This document shows positions 1-13,397 of a stretch of DNA of 64,000 bases, one piece after another. Source of the stretch: Congeria kusceri (Eukaryota; Mollusca; Bivalvia; Myida; Dreissenidae); contig CM051033.1 in assembly GCA_027627225.1 (NCBI GenBank), positions 10,278,558-10,342,557 on the forward strand. Reading direction: 5' to 3'. The notes below the pieces were generated by a model that did no database searches, had not been told where the DNA came from, and worked only from the letters and a program-made list of their open reading frames with translations. The translations under genes and the position numbers were made by a program. The first letter of the stretch is position 1; every line of letters begins with the position of its first letter.

Positions 1-765
1 ACCTGTACGCTACTCAAAAGTCATAAGCAGCCACCGAGCCACCGGCTATTTTAAGTATCTTAGACAGAACGCATTATTCATTTTTAAAGTCTTAAATGAT
101 AACTAAGAACACTAATAGTTTTCATGATTTATAAAACATGTCATTCATATCGTATTCCACAAACTTATCAAAACAACAACAACATAACAACTTCAAAAGT
201 GGAAAATCACAGTTCATACAACAACAACGTAATAAGCCCATTATTGTAGTGGTTGCCGTTATAAAAAACTACGAAAATCTGTGAACAAGTACCTTTAATA
301 AGCAATGACTCATGTGTTCAATCGCCACCACACATGTGCACCATTGCGGCTTTTGCATATAGTGGTTAATTTCATTTCTGATATAGCTTGTCCCCTTCAA
401 CATAGATTAGTATTCATAACAGGCGAAACATTATTATTCTGATTTGTGATTGCAATTATACGCGAGTTTGTTTGTCAAGCCGTTCTGACATGGTAAACAA
501 ATCAAATTTAGTCATTTGTTTGTTCATAACGAACGCAGGAGAATCAGTGAACTATACATAGTAAAGGACGTAGTGCTGTTTTAATGTAACTGTTATGTAG
601 TTACTGCACGTGGTTGTTTTTTATTTAATATTTATTAACAAAAATAATCACTCGTGCAAATGTTCCAAACGTATTAAAACGAGTGGTGATTGCCTAGAAA
701 TGACAATGCAAAATCAAGCTTGATATATTGAAACAACACTTATCAACTATTAACACAATATCAAG
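1..765 (+). repeat. Module T of tandem segmental duplication (first copy)
   Basis: This stretch is nearly identical to 8634-9400 and clearly related to 18787-19955. It holds no ORF of note. The window begins inside this module. Its right end is fused directly to module M at about 765, whereas the next copy is followed by about 2.1 kb of module U, so U is missing at this junction. The fusion carries a short direct repeat of AAGGCGA, as expected of end-joining or slippage. Confidence 0.9.
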
Positions 766-1608
766 GCGAAGGCGAAACAAAAAGCTATAACTGTTTGAGA
801 GAAATATAAGCATCATCATATTTCATCACCACAATCTGTAACATACATCACACTATTTATCCTGATAAGGGTGTGTGACGAATTGCATTTTAATGAAGAG
901 TAACAGCAACAGAGACGCACGACCTAGAATGATGATCAAAGATATTCTCGCAAAATATCATCCGTAAAATGAGCACAGGTTTGCCAGAAATAAATTTCCC
1001 GCATCACTTGCAACTTACATAAAATTGTCGATTCTAGTCGCGCAGTCCATGCACGGTAATTACAAAACAAGTTAAGCCTGATTTTCAGGTTCAAGATGAA
1101 CTTGAGCAAGATATTTCAGGATCAGGCTCAAAAAGGATTTCCACTAAAACTCATGGTCATTATAAATTGTGGTCAAATTTGTATTATCAACTGGTATGAA
1201 CTCCTATTGGTGTACGTTTGCCATCAGATATGGAGATTTTGATAAAAATATAGCACACTAATACTATTATTTCATCAAATATAAGTTATTTCGAAAATAA
1301 AATATGTTTGATATTCCGCTGAGCAGGAAGTTGAGCAGGAAGATCAATATCAGCTAAGACTGATCTTCATCTTGTAGTTTATCAATGGTAAGCACAGGGC
1401 CAGTAGCAGCAGTCTGGAAGTGTTCTTATTCGTGTTATGTCATTCATTATTTATTTATTGGTTTTTATACCAGTAATAGAAGCACAAACGTACCGCCGTC
1501 TCATATTTTTCCATAATCTTTCCATAACAATTTCAATCTCTAACATAATTATCTCTCATCACGACGAATTAGTGTTTCGATTATAAAAAACCAATTAATA
1601 CTGTCAAG

Positions 1609-2372
1609 ATGGTTTACCAAGAACACGATTGGATATGTGTATGCAAAACCATGTTTGCTCAGCGCCTGTGCTAATTACTATTACAATACCTGAATAAATT
1701 AAAGTACACATACTTATTTTAAAGCCAAATATAAGTACATGTCCCGAGATAATTTATTTCGGTTGAATTTATTAACATCTACGCACCATCGATTTAAAAT
1801 AATACAATTTGTTGGATATAACGTATACAGATACATTATTAAAAATTCATTTTTAGAACAATGTTTATTGCCAATTCGTTATGAACAATGTTCTTTAAAA
1901 AGAACTATTTGCTATTTAGACAAACGTTAACGCTTACGGTCATCAATCGTTGTCCATATATATAGACAGTAAGCTGATTGAAGTGGTGTAACATTTTGCT
2001 AAAGTTGGCATATGATATTCGACATACCATTTGTGGGATAACATAAACAGCTTAGCCTTGCCTAAATATTCTTACCCAACCATAAATAGTATAAAAATAA
2101 GTTACATCGATGCTATAATATTACATGCACGACGGATGATCCAAAGGTTCGTAGAATGTATAAATAACTTTTTAATCATTACCAAATCTTAGCTAAATGT
2201 ATTAGAGTCTATAAAACGCATATATGAACGGTCGGCAACACTGATTTACTCACACAAATTTTGTTACGCTTATAATTACTCATTGCACATCCCGGAGCAG
2301 TCCGATAATTGTATGCCAAATTGTATACCTAAACAAGAACATCTCCGTTTTAAGTCGGAGCGCGAAAAAATG
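1609..2372 (-). other. Segment inverted relative to copy B
   Basis: The sequence here matches the reverse complement of 12343-13100, while the flanks on both sides match in direct orientation (ending ACCAATTAATACT on the left, resuming CTTCAATGGCGTCG on the right). It is a clean ~760-bp inversion between two duplicate copies. No long inverted repeats are visible at the breakpoints. Which orientation is ancestral cannot be told from this window, because the third copy lacks module M. Confidence 0.9.
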
Positions 2373-2680
2373 TAGCTTGCTTCAATGGCGTCGTATTTAA
2401 AAGTTTTAAGTTTCTTTGACGTTAATAACGTTTAACGGTTACAGAAGCGGAGTGTTTTGTAAGACAAATCTCAGTATTGGTGAAAATACGGGAATGCCGT
2501 GATAATGAGAAATGAGCGCAGCTGTGAAATGTTGCGTACATTATTTCGCAGCGCACTCGTATACAAATCTGCAACAAATAACTACGAAAATATGAAAAAA
2601 ATGTTTTGTTGTGACATTGGCGATCCAAAGATGGAAGGTTAAGGATCATAAATGATGAACGCAGATGCTGACCGAATATT

Positions 2681-3141
2681 ATGTGTACAACAGCGTCGTT
2701 AGTGACATCATTTTGTGACGTTGTGAATGAAAATCTGAGACGGACATTGCCGAAGCAGTATACGGAACTGGTTGGACGATATTATACGAGGAACCAGATA
2801 GATAATGAGCTTGTGTGCGGGTTTCCTCGACTTCTGAGTGACTTTTGTGTGAAGCAAAGGGGGGTCATTGCTGACGAAGAAGACATCGGAAGGAAGGCGA
2901 AGAGATCCAGGGCAGAATAATCAGAGATTAGCCCATTGTTTTTGCGACTGAGATTAAAGAAGGTTCATCGTTGTGGATCGACAAAGCACGAGTTTCTCGA
3001 GATACAAATGATCTATTTGACGGACTGTTCTGCGCCACGTTGGGTGTTACGATGAAACCTGATACACAGATATGTTTGTCAGTTGGATTCAGCAGCACTG
3101 AAAATGGGTACAAGCAAATCTTGAATACTTTCAGAAAATGA
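2681..3141 (+). pseudogene. Decayed protein-coding fragment, unknown family (copy A)
   Basis: I do not recognise the family. Two protein-like stretches lie in different plus-strand frames. The first, 2681-2920, is a 79-codon frame starting MCTTASLVTSF and containing RRTLPKQYTELVGRYY. The second, from about 2935 to the TGA at 3139-3141, contains EGSSLWIDKARVSRD and ends NGYKQILNTFRK. A TAA and a frame change separate them. The paralogue at 13398-13859 keeps the second stretch with only a few changes but has an extra stop and a frameshift in the first. The local composition is less AT-rich than the surroundings, consistent with former coding DNA. It could be a host pseudogene or a fragment of an unidentified mobile element. 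The 84-codon ORF on the opposite strand is probably a shadow. Confidence 0.4.
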
Positions 3142-5185
3142 TAACACAGACATCGACAAAGAAACACCGTAACACAAATCAAGATTATGCGACTTTAGCC
3201 GCTGCGACGTTATTGACGTCAACGTATTTTCTGACAGAACAGACTTGTTCCGGTACTTGTTGGTTGTGTATGTGTTTTAATTTGTTTCTCCGTTATTTGC
3301 GCATAGTTTATTAAAAATTGGTACCCATGTTGTTAATAAATCTAGATATATATTTGTTAATTTCAAATGTACCCGATTATTTGTTTATTTGTTTAAAAAT
3401 CAAATTTTAAGACCGGTTTGCTCATCTCTTGTATGCTTCCAAACATGTTTATATGAATATAACAATCATTATGCAATTTGACCATATCACATTATGGGAC
3501 ATTATTTAATAAAACCATACTCATACTACATCATGCAGCCTTATTTTATTAGTGAATTTTCAAATAAATTATTTAAATCTTAATGGTTTGAAAAGTATTA
3601 ATGTATAATCGGACATGTCTATCCAATTTGCCCGTTAATTGGATTGTATGTGCCAAAATTCCAGTTGTTATTAAGCTGAACGTAATACTTCATAGTTCCG
3701 TAAAATCAGACACCATAAAGCATAACATACAACCGTGACTTAACGCTATTTGCGTTACTTGAAAACTTTACGTTTATAAAACACATATTGACTGGTCTAT
3801 TTGTTTTAATTTTTGTTTTGCATGCAAGCATTAATATCGCTTATGCTGTGACAAAACATGTCACGAGAGTAATTTGAAAAGAATCGAACGTAAGCAGGAC
3901 ACGGTGAGTGCATGGAAATCGCACATATATGTGCAAGTTAAGAAGACATAGCAGCAGTTTTATTCCACTGTGACTTGGCGTTTCATCTTATAAACTATCA
4001 CGACATTGCGAAGAAACAACTTGAAAATTGCCAAGGTCTTGTTTGTCATGACAAAGCGTAGTTGCATATTTGAATCACAGAGAAAGTTACTGGATACTCT
4101 TCATTCAGGTAAAAAGAGACCGACCTGACAATCAGCGTCATTTGTCAAATATGTTTGTTTCTTTTCACTTGTTTTTGTTCTATATATGCAAAACATTTAG
4201 TATACACATGCATACATGTATAAAAATGACTCAAAGTTATTTTTTAAGATAATAAAATAACTTATTATTAACAATAGTAATTTTTACAGTGTATTCATGA
4301 ATATTGATATTACTATAATACATATATATTGTTTTATATAGTGAATATAATAATCATATGTGTTACATTCGTGTTATTATTTGTTGACGTTGTGAGGTAA
4401 ATGGCTTTTTTTGATGTCCAACGAAAGACCGAAAACGTAATTTTGGTTGGGTTATAGTCTAGTCCGTTCCTGGAATGAACATATACTTGTCTCTTGTACA
4501 GATAGAGTTTACCCTCGAACTCGAACGCACACTCTCCCGATTTTAAGAAGGACACTAAAGCCATTACATACACATTTCGCTAGTGCACATTAAAAAATAT
4601 ATGGTATATCGAGCAATTGAAAATAAGGACCTTACATGTACTACTGACATGGATTAAATTGTTTAGCAAACTGCCCGTATACAGTGAATATTGTTGTAAT
4701 ACTATCAATAAAATAAATGTGTTATGGTACTTATCTTGAATGCCTTACATTGTAGTGTGCACCTGAACTTACATTCTTATAGTAAGAAACATATTTAAAA
4801 TAAAAATTAATGATGAATGAAGACAAAATCTATAACAAAATAAAAAACGTAGTAAATTATTAACACAAGCACAATATGTTTCAATAATCATTGCCAGAAT
4901 ACAGACAAAATTAACAAAAACACTATCTGCAATTCAAAAGGGCACGAAGTGGTAAGTGAGCAAAATGCATTTTTCGTGTAACTACTATGTTTATTTCAAG
5001 AACAAGGCGACGAGCTGTAATGATCACTTTCAGCACAATAAATAAATCGAGTCTGGGCAACTCTGAACTCTGAGACGGCTTCGTCTGCCATTTAGGCTCA
5101 AGTAATGAAAATGATTATTGATGCACCTTTTACATTACTGTATATCGTCTTAGGAAGGCCAGAAGGTTTCATCGGTATATTCAAA

Positions 5186-6093
5186 TTGGGACACTTAAAC
5201 ATAATTACAATTTTTCTTGTCCCAATATAAAGGGTCATAAAATATAATTCCTTAAATGTGTTCCAAAATATATACGGAATATTATGCTAGTCAGTTGTTC
5301 CAAGAGTATGTATTAGTCGAGTGGCTTGTGTGATGACGTATCACACGAGAGGCGGATGTATACAGCATGTATTTTGTTAAGATTTTAAATAGGTATATAA
5401 TAATGGGCAATATTCGACCCAATGTATTTTCATACACACCGATTGTCGTTATGCCGCGTGCTTACCTGAGTGGAGCGTTAAATTAAGAACACCGGGTAGT
5501 ATAGCCTGTTAGTACACAGTTTGCACCACGGGTCAATTAAACAGGCCCTATAATGTTCGTTTAGCGAAACGAACGCCGCATGTGGCACACTCATTGGCTT
5601 CATGAGAGACCCGAAAATTATCACATACCACCGGGTAGTTACCCTAATACTGGTAACTATTAATTGACATTAATTGACAATTATAGTTTGTTATAAGAAG
5701 TTCAATACATTTTTTACTATGAATATCATTTTACGCACATGACGTAATACATGGATTACATTTTTGAAATGGTAGTCTTTGTAGTTTTTATTATATAATA
5801 TTATATATTATACATTAAAACAACTCTTATGATTTGCAGCATATCTATTGCAATATACGGTGTACAGTAGATCTATACTACTCTGATCATATTGAACTCG
5901 AGAGATATTTATTTTAAACCGGAAAAATTGAAGACAATTTACCATTATATTTGTGTATCCCAATATTTAGGGACAAGACAAAATTGAAATTTTAAAAGTG
6001 TCCCAATATTAAGGGACTCAAAAAATATGTATTTTTCCGAAAACTAGGGGTGTCCCAATATCTAGGGTGTCCCAATACATAGTGTAAATACGG
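5186..6093. mobile_element. TIR DNA transposon, non-autonomous, left end deleted (copy A)
   Basis: This is the paralogue of the element at 15320-16296. The right terminus is present: the motif GTCCCAATA recurs and the end reads TACGG followed by TA at 6094-6095. The outer left TIR, present in copy B, is missing: 21 bases are absent between TCAAA and TTGGGACAC at about 5185. The element encodes nothing recognisable. Internal repeats of TGTCCCAATAT and AAGGG(A/T)C lie near both ends. Confidence 0.7.
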
Positions 6094-8394
6094 TAAGGCT
6101 TATTGCCTCTTCAGGAGTTCAAAGGACGATATGTGCATCATACGGCGTTAATACAGATGTAAATATAAAATATTTGGTTAAATGAATTATGTCCGTTGCA
6201 TGTGCATGAGCTAACTACCGCATACAAAATATACACTAACCGTAAACTGTCTTATATTGTTATTTTGTTTTATCCTTGAAAATATATTATTGGGTAGGAA
6301 TATAAGATCGTCCTATACTTTTACGAGTATATTGAATGCGAAGTACAAGTTCGGTAACGTGTAGAGTTGTTTAAAAGTAAAGAAGCTGATATGTTATAAA
6401 GTGATATGCCGGTCGAAAAACAAGAATACAAACTAATACTGAGCAATAATTAATCAGGATAATATTTCATTTAATGCAAGTTATACAATACATATGCATG
6501 CGTCGTGAGCTCAATGGAAAATTTCTAGCTTAACTAAGGATGTTAGATTAATGGATCTGTACGTACAACAAGACGACGCACAAAACATATTCAAAGCGTT
6601 TATCGGATGACAGACGAATTATCGTGTGGTGAGTTGTAACCATATGTTTTATACATTACCGTCTGATTGTATGTTTATCTGATGGATCATTACTTCGTCA
6701 AAACAATAAATACAAACGTACATGGTTGATTATGTGATACTCACATTTCTAACTGTGCTGAAAATGATGTTAACAACCGTGTCGTATTCCGTTATATCAG
6801 TATTCTCTGCAACATGACCTACGAGTATGAGTAAAACTAGATAAATACACATGGGACATACTTTTGGCAGGTAAAATGTCATAACTGCGTAAACGTGTAC
6901 CAACATATATAATGAAGATCTGGCAATCAAAGTAGTATGATGTTGCCAGTCTGCTATGTTTACTATTTACTACGTCTTCTAGAAACCTTCCCATTCATTT
7001 GCAGGTATGTTCAGAGAAGTTACCTTACTGTCAGATTACATCGCGGGGGAGTTGGACGAGTAGCTGTTACCAAACACGATGTTAACGTTTAAATCGAGTC
7101 TGAACTCTTGTAATACCAATAACAACCAAGAATACATCTTGATAAGTATTATTGTAGAGAGAAAACAATAAGATGTAATTCCATCAATTAACGGTTATGA
7201 ATATTGTTTAAAATATAAAATAGATCCATGAACTATGCTTAAATGTAAACCGTAAAATGAAAAATGACAGCAAGTACCAGCCGGGTCAGATAAAGCAAAC
7301 ATACAGAGACACAACAAACATTTTTCAGATCGATTGCTTCAAAAGTCTGGTGCTTATTGGTGATGTTTACTTTCAAGTAAGTTGTACTGTAAAGAATAAT
7401 AAATGCTGCCATTGAGAAATATCATTTGAACGAAAGCTTCAACCCACCACACGACGTATTTCATACATTTAAATCAATTAAATTACGTACAGATATAGCA
7501 TATTGCCGACTCTACCTTTTTTATACAGAAATATTAGCTGTGTTTAGTTCGTGTCTATGTTTACTCCGTATATACTTAATTAACAACATATATGTCGGCA
7601 ATATGCTTATTCTGTATGAAATTTATGTAAATTGATAGCAATTGTATGTATACCTAACACGATAACAGCCATTTAAACAACATTAAAAACTCAGCCACGA
7701 TTTGTCAGTTAGTAAAACGAAACTGTATCTTAAGGTTTGCGTGTGTTTATAAATGGTAAACATTGCATCCATACATAATGCCAGGTTTCTTTGAGTTCCA
7801 ATTACATTTACTATCACTTATGTGGGAATCATGTTGGATTTTAACAGCGACATTAAACCCATATGATATGTTTTGACAATCATATTGAATTTGGTAACGA
7901 ATAAACATAAGGATACATACTATTAGTTAGTTGTCACTCTTTATGTCTACGATAGTTAAATTTGTTGTCGGATCGCACTTCAATTCAATTGTTTAAACAA
8001 TCATCTGTACTTACAATACATTGATATTTAGATAATTGGTGTTATATATGTACATGTGAATATGATGTTACATGTTGGCATTTGGAGCAACGTTTGCATA
8101 AGTTGTTTGTATGTGTTGACCTAGAGGCTAAAAAAATGTATATGTATTCAAAGCGTTGTCAACGGAATGACACTGCAGAACAAAACGCTGGAAATATCAG
8201 TTAAATCAAAAGAACTGAAGGATAATTATTATTATTATACCTGCTATGCAGAATTATTTAAATTAGTTCATGTATACAGATTGATTAAAAACAAATTAAA
8301 TACATTTACTCAAGTGTTATGCATTGAAATGATACAAGTTTCAATGTCAATTACTGAAACTACATATGTATACAACAGATTGTTCTTTACTTAA

Positions 8395-8452
8395 ATGGAC
8401 CTGTTTACAGATTGGCAAATTGACGATTTGTAATTTTGTCATAGATCTCAAA
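8395..8452 (+). repeat. Terminal fragment of TTAA-flanked tRNA-core element family
   Basis: TTAA at 8391-8394 is followed by a sequence closely matching the reverse complement of the right end of the element at 18868-19225 (A(T/G)GGACCTGTT(T/C)ACAGATT and onward). Only one end is present. The same fragment sits at 18571-18628 in copy B, so it was inserted before the tandem duplication. Confidence 0.65.
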
Positions 8453-8633
8453 AAGAAAAAAAACAACGTTATGTATACCCAAGCGAAATAACACTCCTGT
8501 GCAAGAAATATATTGGAAAAGCTGTGCACTTTAAGAAAAATCATAATTGGAAACGAAAAAGAATTCCACACCGTGTGTAAAGCTTTTCCTCGGTTTTATA
8601 GAAAATTCGTGTATCACTTACATAGCGATAAAT

Positions 8634-9400
8634 ACACTCCGTTACGCTACTCAAAAGTCATAAGCAGCCACCGAGCCACCGGATATTTTAAGTATCTTAG
8701 ACAGAACGCATTATTCATTTTTAAAGTCTTAAATGATAACTAAGAACACTAATAGTTTTCATGATTTATAAAACATGTCATTCATATCGTATTCCACCAA
8801 CTTATCAAAACAACAACAACATAACAACTTCAAAAGTGGAAAATCACAGTTCATACAACAATAACGTAATAAGCCTATCATTGTAGTGGCTGCTGTTATT
8901 GAAAACTACGGAAATCTGTGAACAAGTACCTTTAATAAGCAATAACGCATGTGTTCGATCGCCACCACACATTTGCACCATTGCGGCTTTTGCATATAAT
9001 GGTTAATTTCATTTCTGTTATAGCTTGTCCCCTTCAACATAGATTAGTATTCATAATAGGCGAAACAGTATTATTCTCCTTTGTGATTGCAATTATACGC
9101 GAGTTTGTTTGTCAAGCCGTTCGGACATGGTGAACAAATCAAATTTAGTCATTTGTTTGTTCATAACGAACGCAGGAGAATCAGTGAACTATACATAGTA
9201 AAGGGCGTAATGTTTTTTTAATGTAACTGTAATAGACTTATTGCACGTGGTTGTTTTTTATTCAATATTTATTAACAAAATTATTCACTCGTGCAAATGT
9301 TCCAAACGTATTAAAACGAGTGGTGATTGCCTAGATATGACAATGCAAAAACAAACTTGATATATTGAAAAAACACTTATCAACTGTTTACACAATATCA
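8634..9400 (+). repeat. Module T, second copy
   Basis: It matches 1-765 almost base for base, with a handful of differences, and is more distantly related to 18787-19955. It is followed by module U, unlike the first copy. No gene is visible. Confidence 0.9.
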
Positions 9401-11505
9401 TCAAACGATTTAATGCAACATACTTCTCAGAGTGTGATATATTATATACGATTTCTCAACCACCCGTTTACTAAAGCTATTGTTGATTATCATTGTTCTG
9501 CACATGTTGATCTAAGTGGACAAGCTTTTTTCAAATGTACATAGTAACAATCATGTTATGCTCAACGCGTTAAACCTGCATTTTCAAAGATAGGGAAGTT
9601 TTATCGGCGATTATTATTGAAAGAGCTTAATGTATAGAAACCATAATTGTCATGAATTAGTAAGCTATGCTTTTGATGGTATAGCAGCATCGTACAGTCT
9701 GCATCATTGAAACTTTTAACTTTGCATTTTCGATTGTCCATCATAATTGATGACTAAATATATATTGAAAGAAGTATGGATCAGCAAAATAAATCGATGC
9801 TAATACGAGTTCTCTCCTGCTGTCCCAACTGGAGTTTCGCTTTGTTTATATTGTAATAGAAGTTTATGCTAAATAACTTACGGAGTTCTTATGTAAAGTG
9901 GCATACAATGGATATAACCGTAAATATTTTGACGCTCACTCACATTTTCTGACATCAAAAAAGCTAACAACAATTTCTTGTTTAAATGCCTTATCATTGT
10001 TCCAAACGTATTGTATAACAAATGGTGATTGTCTACAAGAAACAGCAACGTACAGAACACTTCTGTGCTAATTATTAAAAAAAACAACACCATGTGCACT
10101 GATGTGTTATGTATTGGTTTTGAAAACTAAACACGTGAATTTCGATGACTTTAACAAATTCTATATAACACAACATGTCGTAGAAAACTCTACAGACACT
10201 TTTTTACGATGCTCCGATAAATGCATTGCTATACAATTAATATGTAGGTGGAAATGACCTTCAGGGGAGAACTGTCCCGCTATTCATGCGATAAAAGCTT
10301 TTTATCTCGTTATTGTCACATTATACACGACGATAATGGAAGTCATTTATTCTAGCTCGGATTGCTGTCGGCTTTTCTTCTTGCAATCAGTCTTTTGTTG
10401 CCAACAGCAGAATGTGTGGTCTCAAATTGCAGCTTTCCAACAAGAATACGACTAAAGATAAGTGGGTTTGTAATTAATGAATGGAAATGTACATAATTTG
10501 TCGACATAAAACGTATCGTGTTTATACTGCACATAAGTTGTCGACATAAATCGTATCGTGTTTATACTGTTAAGGACACTTTATATCGCCGCACTGAAGT
10601 TTTATACATATTAACTTTTTATACCGATGGTTCAGTGTGGGCTTTTTTATTTCAACAGAAGAGCGAGAATAAAACATTTACAAAGGTTTATTTGTGATTA
10701 TTGAAAAAGTATTAACAGTCGCTAAGCAAATATATTTTGATTGCGCTCATATTGTTTTCAATTTGGCAAACATAATTTTGAGACTTCTTTTCGATTCTCA
10801 CAACCAGTAAAGATAGGCTGTAATAATTTGCAATTTTCGATCCTAGGTAGTACCAGGTTCTTTTAGGTACTTGAATGCCTATTGGTTGTTGAATCCAGCG
10901 AAAACAGCTAATGGCGGATTATTATGCAACAATTCACAACATAGTAACACTGCATTGTCAGACGTGATTTGTACACGCAGCATGCATTTGATCAAATGGT
11001 TATGACTGTCCGGAATCTTATAAATATGTGACGAATGTTGGTAATTACAAACCGGTAACGATGAAAATTAAGATCAAACAAATCAAACTCGAGTTTATTT
11101 GTTCCTTCCATAGTTTGTTGTTGATTGTTTACAATTACATTTTATTTCAACGATGTATAAATAATAACTCGTACATAGGCACATTTATTGGGTAATTCGC
11201 ATTGACAATCACAGTGACCTTTTCAGATTATTTTTCATATATAAAGTAAAGACCGTTTATTCAAATGGAATAATTATTAATAATTGATTCGACACATCAT
11301 ACAATAGCCATTTATATTTGAATACAATACCTGGTCATCCCTTTCAAACGGCTATTCAATAAGCATCTTCTGCTGATCTGCATTAAATGACAAAAGTTAG
11401 CGTGTAGTGAATATATTGAAACTCCAGAGATATCACCAAGAAAGAAACACGTATGACCATCCGCTGATACGTTTATTTTGTCGCAAGTTTCTTGACTACA
11501 ATAGC
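9400..11505 (+). repeat. Module U, uninterrupted copy
   Basis: This is the reference copy of module U. Pieces of it recur, in order, at 19926-19955, 22960-23180, 23840-23965, about 24895-24990, 30945-31755 and 41501-41632, separated by insertions. A ~90-bp piece (about 11406-11495) recurs out of order at about 23185-23272. It contains no convincing coding sequence; ORFs such as 11312-11584 (minus) lack recognisable motifs. Confidence 0.85.
10491..10569 (+). repeat. 40-bp tandem duplication private to this U copy
   Basis: Two adjacent 40-bp units each contain TTGTCGACATAAA and CGTATCGTGTTTATACTG. The equivalent place in the third copy (about 31558-31600) has a single unit, so the duplication arose after the segmental copies separated. 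Confidence 0.85.
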
Positions 11506-12342
11506 AGCAAGGCGAAACAAAAAGCGATAACTGTTTGAGAGAAATATAAGCATCATCATATTTCATCACCAAAATCTGTAACATACATCACACTCTTTAT
11601 TCTGGTAAGGGTGTGTGATGAATTGCATTGTAATGAAGTGTAACAGCAACAGAGACACACGACCTAGAATGATGATCAAAGAGATTCTGGCAAAATATTA
11701 TACGTAAAATGAGCACAGGTTTGCTAGAAATAAATTACCCACATCACTTGCAACTTTCATAAAATTGCGGATTCTAGTCGCGCAGTCCATGCACGGTAAT
11801 TACAAAGCAAGTTAAGCCTGATTTTCAGGTTCAAGATGAACTTGAGCAAGATATTTCAGGATCAGGCTCAAAAAGGATTTCCACTAAAACTCATGGTCAT
11901 TTTAATTTGTGGTCAAATTTGTATTATAAACTAGTATGAACTCCTATTGGTGTACGTTTGCCATCAGATATGGAGATTTTGATAAAAATATAGCACACTA
12001 ATACTATTATTTCATCAAATATAAGTTATTTCGAAAATAAAATATGTTTGATATTCCGCTGAGCAGGAAGTTGAGCAGGAAGATCAATATCAGCTAAGAC
12101 TGATCTTCATCCTGTAGTTTATCAATGGTAAGCACAGGGCCAGTAGCAGCAGTCTGGAAGTGTTCTTATTCGTGTTATGTCATTCATTATTTATTTATTG
12201 GTTTTTATACCAGTAATAGAAGCACAAACGTACCGCCGTCTCATATTTTTCCATAATTTTTCCATAACTATTTCAATCTCTAACATAATTATCTCTCATC
12301 ACGACGAATTAGTGTTTCGATTATAAAAAACCAATTAATACT

Positions 12343-13100
12343 TTCCTACATTTTTTCGCGGTCCGACTTAAAACGGAGATGTTCTTGTTTAGGTATACAA
12401 TTTGGCATACAATTATCGGACTGCTCCGGGATGTGCAATGAGTAATTAATGTGTGTGAGTAAATCAGTGTTGCCGACCGTTCATATATGCGTTTTATAGA
12501 CTCTAATACATTTAGCTAAGAGTTGGTAATGATTAAAAAGTTATTAATACATTCAACGAACCTTTGGATTATCCGTCGTACATGTAATATTATAGCATCG
12601 ATGTAACTTATTTTTATACTATTTATGGTTGGGTAAGAATATTTAGGCAATGTTAAGCTGTTTATGTCATCCCACAAAGGGTATGTCGAATATCATATGC
12701 CAACTTTAGCAAAATGTAACACCACTTCAATCAGCTTACTGTCTATATATATGGACAATGATTGATGACCGTAAGCGTTAACGTTTGTCTAAATAGCAAC
12801 TAGGTTTTTTTTAAAAGAACATTGTTCATAACGAATTGGCAATATACATTGGTCTAGAAATGAATTGTTAATAATGTATCAGTATACGTTATATCCAACA
12901 ATAGAAGTATTTTCAATCGCGGGTGCGTAAATGTTAATAAATTCAACCGAAATAAATAAATTTTGGACATGCACTTATATTTGGCTTTAAAATAAGTATG
13001 TGTACTTTAATTTATTCAGGTATTGTAATAGTAATTAGCACAGGCACTGAGCAAACATGGTTTTGCATACAAAAATCCAATCGTTTTCTTGGAAAACCTT
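12343..13100 (+). other. Counterpart of the inverted segment (copy B orientation)
   Basis: It matches the reverse complement of 1609-2372 over about 760 bp, with some small indels (one of about 14-17 bp near 12450). The flanks are collinear with copy A. Confidence 0.9.
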
Positions 13101-13397
13101 CAATGGCGTCGTAGTTAAACGTTTTAAGTTTCTTTGACGTTAATAACGTTTAACGGTTACGGAAGCGGCGTGTTTCTAAGACAAATCTTAGTATTGGTGA
13201 AAATACGGGAATGCCGTGATAATGAGAAATGAGCGCAGCTGTGAAATGTTGCGTAAATTGTTTCGCAGCGCACTTGTATGCAAATCTACCACAAATAACT
13301 ACGTAAATATGAAAAAAATGTTTTGTTGTGACATTGGCGATCCAAAGATGGAAGGTTAAGGATCATAAATGATGAACGCAGATGCTGACCGAATATT

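Larger units (their letters stand above)
766..8633 (+). repeat. Module M of tandem segmental duplication, copy A
   Basis: The stretch aligns along almost its whole length with 11506-18786, with scattered substitutions, small indels and two inverted patches (1609-2372 and 5275-5330). It contains a decayed coding fragment (2681-3141), a TIR transposon (5186-6093) and a short TTAA-element end (8395-8452). Outside these, 3145-5180 and 6095-8390 show only AT-rich sequence with short stop-bounded ORFs. Those ORFs are mostly not preserved as reading frames in copy B, so I do not call them genes. Confidence 0.9.

Noticed and set aside
2928..3182. 84-codon minus-strand ORF open in both M copies (partner 13646-13900)
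   Set aside because: It is antisense to a more protein-like plus-strand frame, and nearly every base difference between copies changes a residue, as expected of a shadow frame.
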